The notes under the pieces: model-generated
Told to the model about the DNA's origin: nothing
What the model saw: the letters and a program-made list of their open reading frames with translations, nothing else
The model's database searches: none
Assembly: GCA_036986275.1 (NCBI GenBank)
Contig: BTRG01000039.1
Location: forward strand, 1 to 25,128
Reading direction: 5' to 3'
DNA length: 25,128 nt
DNA from: BTRG01 sp036986275
GTDB taxonomy: Bacteria; Pseudomonadota; Gammaproteobacteria; Acidiferrobacterales; SZUA-150
Part shown: in pieces, positions 1 to 9,400 of the stretch
How positions within the stretch are numbered: the first letter of the stretch is position 1
Layout of the letters: the number at the start of each line of letters is the position of its first letter
Made by a program: the position numbers and the translations under genes

Positions 1-105
1 TTGCTTATTGATGACAACCTCGCACGTGGGGCCGGAGTCGCCGCCAGTGGCGATATAGCCGAGGCTGGATCGGCCACGATTACTTTCCAGGTGACGGTGA
101 ACTGA
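1..105 (+). CDS. C-terminal end of a DUF11-type exported protein (5' part outside window)
   Basis: The frame is open from base 1 to a TGA at 103-105 and encodes the last 34 residues of a protein. These residues align without gaps to the C-terminus of the protein encoded at 898-2058 (26 of 34 identical by eye, including LLIDD, ARGAGV, SATITF and the final VTVN). It is therefore the end of a paralogue of that gene, ending in the last strands of a DUF11-type beta domain. The next gene starts 20 bases downstream, so the two are probably co-transcribed. Whether the rest of the protein is intact cannot be seen. Confidence 0.8.
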   Translation: MLIDDNLARGAGVAASGDIAEAGSATITFQVTVN

Positions 106-125
106 AGCAATGAAAGGAGGTGTAT

Positions 126-668
126 ATGAACATTATCACGAATTACAAATATCTTATCAGGAGAAATGGAATCATGAGTAAAAATATAATTGCTTATCTG
201 TCTACTATGTTGATTTTAGTAACGCCAGTTATTGCTGAGGCGAAGCCCAGGATAAAGGTCACTATTGAAACAGAAAAGATAGTGACTCAAGTCAATAACG
301 GGAAAACCATCAACAAGAGAGTGAAAGCGACTTCTGTAGAGCCCGGTGAAACGCTTATCTATACCCTCCGCTATATCAATAACGGAGATGAGAAGGCGAC
401 CAACGTAAAAGTAGATAACCCCATACCCAAGGGATCTGTCTATGTGGCCGGCAGTGCCAAGGGAATTAATAGCGATATCACCTTTTCTGTTGACGGCGGC
501 AAGACATTCAAGAAGGCCAGCCTGCTGACATACAGAACAAAACTTGCTAATGGCAAAACGGCTAAGAAGAAGGCATCACCCGAACAGTACAGCAACATAC
601 GCTGGCTGATTCAGTCTGTAGCACCAGGCCAGGGCGGTACGCTGGGATTCCGAGTAATAGTCAAGTAA
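126..668 (+). CDS. Small exported DUF11-domain protein
   Basis: Encodes about 180 residues. A very strong Shine-Dalgarno (AGGAGG, 115-120) lies 5 bases before ATG 126. A second in-frame ATG at 174 also has AGGAG (159-163) at 10 bases. From 174 the product opens with a textbook signal peptide (MSKN, then a hydrophobic stretch to IAEA, cleavage before KPRIKV); from 126 the same signal has a 16-residue amino-terminal extension. I chose 126 for the stronger ribosome site, but 174 is equally possible. The mature protein is lysine-rich and consists of one DUF11-like beta domain (GETLIYTLRYINNGDEKATNV, PKGSVYVAGSA, and a closing GGTLGFRVIVK). The gene looks AT-richer than its neighbours. It is probably a small secreted or surface subunit of the DUF11 cluster. 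Its molecular role is unknown. Confidence 0.85.
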   Translation: MNIITNYKYLIRRNGIMSKNIIAYLSTMLILVTPVIAEAKPRIKVTIETEKIVTQVNNGKTINKRVKATSVEPGETLIYTLRYINNGDEKATNVKVDNPIPKGSVYVAGSAKGINSDITFSVDGGKTFKKASLLTYRTKLANGKTAKKKASPEQYSNIRWLIQSVAPGQGGTLGFRVIVK

Positions 669-897
669 CACTAAAAGTAATTATATATTGTTTATTTAAA
701 TTGAATAATCCATAGGGTTAGAAAATGAAACAGCAACTGAATTTGATGAGAAGCAACCTTAACTATTATCCGCGCGCCGGAACCGATCCACCGGACAGGT
801 TCAGGTGGCGGTGCAGCTTATGCAAGGCACAAGGTCCACCATAAAGAATTTATTGAAGTCACTTTATACGACAAACGTAAACAATGAGGTATTTAAC

Positions 898-2058
898 ATG
901 AAACAACTCAACTCAATCAGCCCACCGGGCGGGGTGAGACGAGCACTGGCCACAGTATCATTACTGTTGGCTTCAGTGTTTGTCATGCCCCAGGTGCTGG
1001 CCGCCACCGGTGCAGGTGCGCTGATATTCAACACGGTACAGGTGGATTGGCAGGATGCCAGTGGCTCCACCAGCTTTGCCGAGACCGCGACGGCATCGGT
1101 CACCGTCTCACTGGTGGCGTCAGCTGCAACGCTCACTGCGCCAATAGACCAGACGGTGGCATCGGGTGCGACAGCGGCCTATGCCTACACCATCACGTCA
1201 ACCGCTAACGGTTCGGATACCTATACATTTTCCGTTCCGGCCAGCACGCCGACTAACCTTGATGGCACGGAGACGGCAACGTTCTCAGTGGCATCGGTAA
1301 TATTGGGTGCGTCGGTCATCTCGGGTGTGACCGCGGCCGATACGTTCCAGGTTCCGGCCGGATCTGAAACCAACCTGACGGCCGCGGACATCGTGATTAT
1401 CGGTGGCGTGGATTATGCCGTGGTGAGCGTGACTGCCGGTACCCAGGCCAGTCATAACAACCCCAGCGGTACCGATGGTGTGGCCGGTGTGACCACGGCG
1501 GAATCGCCTACCGCTATCCAGATCGGTGCGAATGTCGCGGGGTCCAATGTGGCGCCGGCATTGGCAGGTGGCGATATCGGTAGCGGCGTGTTTGAGCAGG
1601 GAATCTTTACGCTCAATGTGACAGGCACGGTATCGGGTGTGAGCGACGGTACTTTCAGCGTCACTGCCAGGGCGACCTCCGCGGCGCCGGCTTCGCTGCA
1701 AACGGACGATGTCACTCTGACCACTTTCACTGCGTCGGCGCTGACCATCGCCAAGGTAGCTAGTGCTGCAACAGCGGTGACCGGTGATACGGTGACTTAC
1801 ACCATTACCGTTACCAACACGGGTAGTGGTAATGCTACCAACGTGACGCTAACCGATGCTGTCCCGGCTTATACTACCTATGTCGCGAACTCGACGTTAC
1901 TGAATGGTATTACCGTAAGTGGCGATGGCGCGGCGTCTCCTTTGGCAGGTGGTTTGCTGATCGATGATGATGGTGCTCGAGGAGCAGGTGTTGTAGCCAG
2001 CGGTAACATTGCGGGCGGCAATTCGGCCACTATCACCTTTAATGTCACGGTGAATTAG
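898..2058 (+). CDS. Exported DUF11-domain repeat protein (paralogue 2)
   Basis: Encodes 386 residues. The frame is open further upstream (GTG at 805), but ATG 898 has GAGG at 886-889 (8-base spacing) and begins a good signal peptide: RR at 14-15, a hydrophobic core, and cleavage after VLA at about residue 35. The mature protein is rich in Ala, Thr, Val, Ser and Gly, has no cysteine, and is built of beta repeats. The first includes DQTVASGATAAYAYTI, then comes PAGSETNLTAADIV. Residues ~280-386 are a clear DUF11 domain (GDTVTYTITVTNTGSGNATNV, then TDAVPAYTTYVANSTLLNG). It shares these blocks with the next gene, and its C-terminus with the partial gene at 1-105. Such proteins are normally surface or extracellular structural proteins; the specific role here is unknown. 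A stable hairpin follows its stop. Confidence 0.85.
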   Translation: MKQLNSISPPGGVRRALATVSLLLASVFVMPQVLAATGAGALIFNTVQVDWQDASGSTSFAETATASVTVSLVASAATLTAPIDQTVASGATAAYAYTITSTANGSDTYTFSVPASTPTNLDGTETATFSVASVILGASVISGVTAADTFQVPAGSETNLTAADIVIIGGVDYAVVSVTAGTQASHNNPSGTDGVAGVTTAESPTAIQIGANVAGSNVAPALAGGDIGSGVFEQGIFTLNVTGTVSGVSDGTFSVTARATSAAPASLQTDDVTLTTFTASALTIAKVASAATAVTGDTVTYTITVTNTGSGNATNVTLTDAVPAYTTYVANSTLLNGITVSGDGAASPLAGGLLIDDDGARGAGVVASGNIAGGNSATITFNVTVN

Positions 2059-2084
2059 TGACCGTACGGCCTAACATGATTCAT

Positions 2085-2120
2085 AACAGGGATAGCGGTG
2101 TATTTACCGGTATCCCTGTT
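2085..2120 (+). terminator. Hairpin after the 898-2058 gene, possible weak terminator
   Basis: Fifteen-base arms (2085-2099 and 2106-2120) pair at 14 of 15 positions around a 6-base loop; the outer ten pairs (AACAGGGATA / TATCCCTGTT) are perfect. It begins 27 bases after a stop codon and is followed by GTTTGCTTAT, a poor T-run. This could be a weak terminator or attenuator, or an mRNA-stabilising hairpin that lets the next gene be expressed at a different level. Confidence 0.4.
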
Positions 2121-2179
2121 TGCTTATGTCAGGTCGCTGCAGAAATGCGGGCGATGTTGGTGAGGGCTCTGTCTTCACC

Positions 2180-2220
2180 CATCACCCTTAAGCCCCTGTT
2201 ACAGGGGCTTAAGGGTGATG
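2180..2220. repeat. Perfect 19-bp inverted repeat (3-base loop) upstream of the 2223 gene
   Basis: CATCACCCTTAAGCCCCTG at 2180-2198 is exactly complementary to 2202-2220 around TTA, which can pair one base further. This is one of the most stable hairpins in the window. No T-run follows on either strand, so it is not a classical terminator. It overlaps the purine-rich AAGGGTGATGAA that would serve as ribosome site for a TTG start at 2223, so it could hide that site in the mRNA. It could equally be a protein-binding palindrome. Confidence 0.8.
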
Positions 2221-2222
2221 AA

Positions 2223-3395
2223 TTGCTTGTAAAAAAAGTACAACACACCGGCGCGTTGATTTTGATGTTATTGGGCATGCTTATCTCGGCCCCGGTGTGG
2301 CCGGCAACGGGTGGTGGCGCCACTATTCATAGTGTGGCCACGGTGACCTATAACGGGGTGACCGAAACCGCCAGTGTCGATGTCACTGTACTGACCTTTG
2401 CTTCCAGTCCGACGATAACTGTCAATACATTAGCTCAGACCGTGACTCCGGGGGCAACCGCTTCATATTTCTATGTCATTGTTAATAATGCCAATGGTGC
2501 GGATAGTTTCACTATAAATGCCAGCTCTACTGATGTCGGTGTGGTGGCTGCACCAGCACTGAATGTCGCGGGGTCGGGTACGGCCAGCACGGTAGTGAAC
2601 CTGGGCGCATCGATAAGTAATGCGCCTTCCGTTGTCAATACTGTCTTTATCCCGGCAGGTTCCGAGACTGCTTTGACTGCCGGTGATGTGTTTGTCATAG
2701 CCGGTCTGGGTCGTTACACGATAAATGTCGTCACGGCCGGCACAGCCGAAACCACTGTTGGCAATGTGACCACCCCGGAAACACCGACAGCACTGACGCT
2801 GACACCGTTGGTGTCGGCACCGGCGATTGCCGTGGGGACGGTAGCGGCCGGTATGCAGATGGGTGAGGAATATATCTTTACAATAGATGTTACGGCCAGT
2901 ACACCCAGCGTCAGTGGTGTCGATGGTACTCATACAGTCAATTTCAGTGTCACAACGACGGCTAATGGTGCCGGCGGCATACCCCTAGTCTATAACACCA
3001 GCGCTGGCGACAACAATGAAACGGTTACCACGGTCCGCGACAACATCATCCAGCTAGTAAAGGAAGTCAGGAATGTCACCACCGGTTCTGCTTTTGCAAG
3101 CACCGGCATTCGTTTGCAAAGCGGTGATGTCCTGGAATATCGCATGACCGTCACGGCTGTCAGTGGCGGGGGTGATGTGCTGAATAATATCCTGACAGAC
3201 GAAGTCCCTGTTTATACCGCGTATGTGCCTGGCAGTACCACGCTCAATGGCGTGGCAGTGGCTGATGGGACAGGCGCCAGTCTGCCCTTAACGGCAGCCA
3301 ATAGTGGCCTGGTGATTAACAGCAGCAGTGGTACCGCAGGTGTGGTTGTTGGTGGGGAAAGCGCAGTGGTGCTGTTTCAGGTAACTGTGGACTAA
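2223..3395 (+). CDS. Exported DUF11-domain repeat protein (paralogue 3), start uncertain
   Basis: The reading frame is open from GTG 2058, but the first ~55 codons run through two hairpins and do not look like protein. A normal signal peptide appears only from codon 2223 (TTG): LLVKKVQHTG, hydrophobic ALILMLLGMLI, then VWPA before TGGG. I therefore propose TTG 2223 (about 390 residues). ATG 2145 (416 residues, very long leader, poor ribosome site) is the main alternative. The mature part is paralogous to the 898 gene: AQTVTPGATASYFYVIVNN corresponds to DQTVASGATAAYAYTITST, and IPAGSETALTAGDVFVI to VPAGSETNLTAADIVII. Residues ~270-390 form a C-terminal DUF11-like domain ending VLFQVTVD. It precedes the giant gene by only 8 bases, so the two are surely co-transcribed. 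It is probably a surface structural protein. Confidence 0.8.
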   Translation: MLVKKVQHTGALILMLLGMLISAPVWPATGGGATIHSVATVTYNGVTETASVDVTVLTFASSPTITVNTLAQTVTPGATASYFYVIVNNANGADSFTINASSTDVGVVAAPALNVAGSGTASTVVNLGASISNAPSVVNTVFIPAGSETALTAGDVFVIAGLGRYTINVVTAGTAETTVGNVTTPETPTALTLTPLVSAPAIAVGTVAAGMQMGEEYIFTIDVTASTPSVSGVDGTHTVNFSVTTTANGAGGIPLVYNTSAGDNNETVTTVRDNIIQLVKEVRNVTTGSAFASTGIRLQSGDVLEYRMTVTAVSGGGDVLNNILTDEVPVYTAYVPGSTTLNGVAVADGTGASLPLTAANSGLVINSSSGTAGVVVGGESAVVLFQVTVD

Positions 3396-3403
3396 CGCAA
3401 TAT

Positions 3404-6400
3404 ATGAAGAGGTTGTTTAACAAGTTGGTCGCATGCGTGACCGGGATGACTTCCCGGTTATGTCGTAGCCGGTTATGGGAGTTGCACCATAGCTGCCGGC
3501 GTGTTGCGATGTTCTTTATATTAAGCATGGTTTCCGCTGTGGTCTGGGCGGTGCCGCCCACACCGGGTGATATCGTGAGCAATACCGCCGACCTGACGTT
3601 TACGGGCGGCAGCAACAGCGCAACAGCCACGGCAACAACCATTGTTCGAACCGTCTCCAATATTGAATTCCTGAAATATGCCCCGGGTGCGACGGCAGCC
3701 GTCAGCGTGCCCGTGGCCCCCGGTCAGTGCAGCACTAGTGGCTCAGCGGCTGGTCCCTTTGTGCCGACACCGGGCCCGTCCGCGCTGGATGGCACACCCA
3801 TCGTTTTGCCGGCGTCGCTGGATTTAATACCGGTAGCGGTCTACAAATTGGGCGAACCCGTGTTCCTGCGCGTTGTCGATGCCGATCAGAACATCAACCC
3901 CGCTAGCGTTGATTCCCTTTTGGCGCGGGTATCTGTACCCGGCGGTGATGATGAACTGGTGCGCTTGTTTGAAACGGGTGTTGATACGGGGGTGTTTACG
4001 GGTTATCTGCAGTCGGCCTCCGGGGCTGCGACAGCAAACGACTGTGCATTCAATGCCACGAATGATGATGAGTTGACAGCCAACTATACCGACATTTTCG
4101 ATGGCACGGATGCAGCGGCCTCCACGGTGCTGGTGGATCCCTATGGTATGGTCTTCAGCAGCGCTAATGGTAATCCGGTAGACGGTGCCGTGGTGACACT
4201 GATTAATGCCAATACCGGTATCCCTGCCACGGTTTTTGGCGATGATGGTGTCAGCAATTATCCCTCCACGGTAACGTCAGGTGCAACGGCCACGGACAGC
4301 AGCGGGACCTTGTATACCTTTCCCCCAGGGGGCTACCGCTTCCCCTTTGTGGCCCCGGGGAATTATCGCTTGCAGGTGCAAAACCCGGCGGGTTTTGGTG
4401 GACCCTCTACCGTGCCGACCGCCACCCTGCAGGCCTTGCCCGGGGGTCCCTTTGCTATTGTGCCCGGTTCACGAGGCGAGGATTTTGTTGTCCCGGTCGG
4501 TCCGGCCCTGCATATCGACTACCCGGTGGATCCTATTTCATCGGCGGGTCTGTTTCTCTCTAAAACAGTGAACAAGACCGAGGCCGGCATCGGCGATTTT
4601 CTGAGTTACCAGTTGCGGCTGGAAAATAACAATATAGGTGATATCACAGGGATTACTATTCGTGACGTGCTGCCCGCCGGCCTTCGTTACCAGGTGGGCT
4701 CGGCAAGACTGGATGGCGTACCCATGGTCGATCCGGTGATTAGTACTGATGGCAGGAGTCTGCAGTTTGATATCGGAACACTGGCAGGTGGAGTGACCAC
4801 ACCGGTGCGCTATGTGGTGGAAGTTTCTTCCGCAACGCCTACCGGAGATGCGGTCAATCGCGCCACGGCATTTGCGACGGCGGGGTTGTCATCCAATGCA
4901 GCCACTGCAACCGTGAAGGTCAAGGAGGATTTATTCCGTACCCGCAGTCATATTGTGGGCCGTGTCATGGTGGGGAATTGCGACGCCCTGATCGCGCCGG
5001 AAGGCAATGTGAAGATACGTATGCAGAGCGCTGCGGTAGCAGAAGAAATACATTACAGTATTCGACTTGAGGGCAGTGTTGTCACTATTGATGACCTGAG
5101 CCTGATCGTGAATATTCCAGAGTCGCTGGAATATATAAAAGGCAGCGCTCTGGTGGGCAAGACACCTTTGGCCGATCCGGAGGTCGATGCAGAAGGGTTG
5201 CGTTTCAGCCTCGGTAATCGTAGCGGTAACTGGAGCGAGACGTTAACCCTGCGTGCCCGTGCCAGGCCCAATGCCTACGGCAGGTTTACCACCCGCGCCT
5301 ACGGTGAGTTCAAGACACGGGCCTCCGCGCAATTCTCCACACCGGTCGCAGAGCGCCAACGCACACCGGTCACTGAAAATATCTTCCGTGATTTTCCTAA
5401 TGTTGTCTGGCCAAAATTCGATGCCCTGGCTGCCGTATTGCGCGATATAGACAAACGTATGTTGGACGACTTCGTTAAAAGTTATGCAGGGCAATCCGTA
5501 CAAAGACTGGAGGTTATTGGTCATACCGACAGCCAACGTATATCTCGACGCGGTCAAAATTTGTTCAAGGACAACTACGCCCTGTCCGAAGCACGGGCAC
5601 GTTCCGTTGCTGATTACCTATTGCAAGCCTTTGGTCTCAGGCCCGATCAGGTCACGATCAGCGGCGCCGGACCGGATAAACCCATTGCCAGTAACGAGAC
5701 GCGTCAGGGCAAGGCCTTGAATCGCCGTGTTGAAGTGAATGTAGAAACCGACCAGCAAAGGGAAAAGACACGCTTTCTGATATTACAGGAAGACAGTGAT
5801 ATTCAGACCGTGAACACACGTGGCGAGTCCCCCGGCTTTGAGCCGGCCACAGTGGGTGGCAGTGCCGATGGTGTGGCCGGGATACGACTGATCATGGAAG
5901 ATGGGCGCTTTGTGTATACGGATGAAAAGGGTCTCTATCATTTTGAAGGCATCAAGCCAGGCACACATGTGGTACAGCTGGATACGGAAACCATCCCGGA
6001 GACCATGGAGATTTTTCTTTGCGAACAAAACAGCCGGGTTGCCGGTAATCCTATCTCGCGTTTTGTTGATGTTCAAGGTGGCACACTCTGGCGTGCGGAC
6101 TTCTATCTGCGCCCCAAGAAAGCGATACGGGGCTCGGTGGGCCTGCGTTTGCAAAGTGACCTGGAGCCCTCTTATTTGCAATACACTTTAAGTCTGCGTG
6201 GTGATGCCCTGGAGTATAAGAATCGTCGGATTGTGTTGACATTGCCAGACGCAGTGACTTATCAGCCCGGCAGCGCGGAACTGGATGGCAAGCCGCTGTC
6301 GGATCCAGTGATAGAGGGCAATGAACTCAGATTTAATATTGGCGATACCACGGTAGACCCATGGACTCAAAAGTTGTTACTGCGTGCGCATGTTTATAAG

Positions 6401-9400
6401 GGTAAAGCCGGGGAACAGGAAACTGTGGCGGTGATGATCTTCGATACCATAGCTGGTAAGGACCAGAAGTCACTAACAGTTGATAATGCGCTGCTGCGTC
6501 AGGCCTCCAATGTAAAACGCTTTATATTTAATGGTGGATACGATCGAACGCTGGCTGCCCTGACGCCCATAGATAAAGAAAAGCTTGATTCAATCATTGC
6601 CGCCCTCGATAACAAACCCGTTAAGCATATTTATATTGCCGCCCATACGGATAACCTCCCCTTGTCCAAGGACGCACATTTCAGGAATGCTCAGCAATTA
6701 GCGGCAGCCCGGGCCAGATCTATTGGCCAGTACCTACAGGGTCGGTTGGAGTTATTCGGCCGACAGATCGAGGCAGTAGGTGTGGGTGATGAGGAGTCCT
6801 TGTTTGGTGTTCGTGGCAGTGATAATCATGCGGAGATTTTCTTTCGTTTGCTGAATAAGGATGCGCCACAACACTTCAATGTCTCCCGTGGTGATAGCGG
6901 TTATTGGGATAGCACCATTGAGGCACGTGTGTTGCCTAAATTTGATTCAGAAGAAAAGAAAGAAGCAGTTTCTTCTATATCAAAATTACCCGCGGGATTC
7001 GTTGGCATCAAAGAAGGTCAGCAGTACCCGTACCCGATTAATTCTGTACGCTTCAAGATGAAACCCAATCTCAAACCAAGACTGCTGGTGGATGGTGCGG
7101 TCGTTTCCAATGACAGGATTGGTTTTACATTGCGAGACAACGGGACCGGAGCAATGTTGTATACCTACACCGGTGTGAATTTTGGAGATTCTGGCAAGCA
7201 TGAGCTCAAGATTCAGGGTATCGGTCCATTTGGAAATGCGCGTTATGAGCAAACATTAACCATAGTCCGTACAGGCATTCCGGTGGCAATTGAAGTACTT
7301 GAGGCTTCTGGCAATATTGCTGATGGCAAGACGCCGGTCACTCTGCGCCTGCAAGCCCTGGATGACTACAGAGAACCGATACGCAGCTCATTTGAATTGG
7401 AGTACGACAGCGTCAAGTTGAGACCCTATGATAACAAGCAGCTTGTCCCGGAATTACGCAGGGCAACGAACAAAATACTGATGGATGAGCATGGCTTTGT
7501 TCGCTTTGCGCCAGTAAGCCGGAGTGGCCTCTATACAGTGACTCTAAAGTATGGCGATATCATCAAGCGTGTGCGGGTTTATGTACAGCCCAAGTTCAGG
7601 GAAGACTGGATACTGGTCGGATTGGCCGAGGGTACTGCCGGCTACCGTACCTTGTCCGGCAATATGGAATCATTGGAGGCCAATGACCAAAAAGATGAGC
7701 TTTACACTGATGGACGCCTGGCCTTTTATGCCAAAGGCAAGGTGAAAGGTAAGTGGCTGCTGACTGTAGGCTATGACAGCGCAAGGGAAGGAAACGATCC
7801 TGATCGTCGCCTGGGTCAAACCATAAACCCCGATGCTTATTATACTTTGTATGGCGACAGAACTGATTCAATATACGATGCTCCCAGTAGCGAAAAATTG
7901 TATGTACGTATAGAAACCGACAAGTTCTATACTTTGTTTGGTGACTTCAATACCGACCTTACAGTCACGGAACTCTCACGCTATAGCCGCAGCCTGACTG
8001 GTCTTAAATCTGAATATCATGATGACCGTTTTGATGTCAGTGCCTTTGTCAGCCAGACCGAGCAAGGCTTTGTCAAGGATGAGATACGGGGAGACGGTAC
8101 CTCGGGCCTGTATCGTTTGTCACGACAGAAGATTTTGATTAACAGTGAAAAGATTACGATTGAAATCCGTGACCGTTTCCGCAGCGAGCAGATTATCAGT
8201 ACCCGGCAACTAGTAAGATATATTGATTATAACATCGACCCTGAAGCCGGCACGATTTACTTCAAGGAGCCGGTGGCTTCCCAGGATGAGAACTTCAACC
8301 CTGTATATATCGTTGCTGATTATGAAGTCATCAGTGAAGCGGAGCGATCTATCACTGCCGGTGGACGTGCGGCTATGAGGTTCCAGGAGGGCCGGGGTGA
8401 AGTGGGGGCTACAGTCGTTAGCGAAGGTACGGAAGGTGCCGAAGGCGAACTAGTAGGTGTCGATGCCCGTTACTGGGTCGGCAGGAATACAGAGATACGT
8501 GCCGAAGTTGCCGGCAGTAAGCAAAACAGCGGTAATATTGAGCGCGACGGTAATGCCTATCTGGCCGAGGTGCAGCACCATGGCGAACAGTTGAATGTAA
8601 AGGCCTATGCGCGGGAACAGGAAGCCGGCTTTGGTCTCGGTCAGCAAAAAGGCAGTGAGACCGGTACGCGCAAACTGGGAACCGATGCCCGTTATCGTTA
8701 TTCAGAACGCATTACAATCAAGGGTGAGGCGTGGCATGAAGAGGTCTTAAGTACTGACGCCAACCGCGATGTCGCCAATGCCGAGGTGCAATACAAGAAG
8801 GATCTGTATATCTTGTCCAGTGGGTTGCGCTATGCGCGTGACAAGGATGCGAACGATATTGAGAAGGCCTCGCAATTGGTAACGGGTGGTGTTTCCCGAG
8901 AATTATTTAGCAAGAGGCTGAGACTCAGGGCCAATGGGGAGGCGGCCGTAGGCGATAACAGCAATCCAGATTTTCCTTCGCGCTTCATCCTGGGTGGGGA
9001 TTATCGTGTTACGCAGTCAGCGGATGTTTTTGCCGAGCAGGAATTTACCTATGGCGAGAATCAGGATAGCAATTCAACGCGTATCGGTATTCGTAGCGCG
9101 CTGTGGTCACAAGCCAGCGTTACCAGTTCCATAGAAAATCAATCATCGGAGAATGGTCCACGCACCTTTGCCAATCTTGGTTTGACCCAGGGCCTGGAGG
9201 TGAACGAAAACCTGCGACTGGATTTTGGCCTGGATCGTACGCAGACCACACGTGACCCGGGTGATGTTCCCTTTAATAATAATGTGCCGCCTGCCTCAGG
9301 TTCCGTGAATGATGACTTTACGACCGCATCGGTGGGTGCGACCTATAAGGACGTGGACTGGTCAGGCACATTCAGGACAGAGGCTCGCGATGGGGAACAA

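Noticed and set aside
725..844. 39-codon frame beginning MKQQLNLMRSN, resembling the start of the 898 gene (MKQLNS)
   Set aside because: No ribosome site, no signal peptide or recognisable domain, and it ends before the 898 gene in another frame. It may be a decayed duplicate start, but nothing supports it as a gene.
2058..2222. Amino-terminal extension of the third DUF11 protein from GTG 2058
   Set aside because: It overlaps the previous stop, has no ribosome site, spans two hairpins and precedes an otherwise complete signal peptide.
864..2933. Long antisense frames on the - strand opposite the DUF11 genes (864-1136, 1285-1701, 1452-1754, 2463-2933)
   Set aside because: Codon-bias shadows of repetitive Ala/Thr/Val-rich genes; no ribosome sites and low-complexity or Arg/His-rich products.
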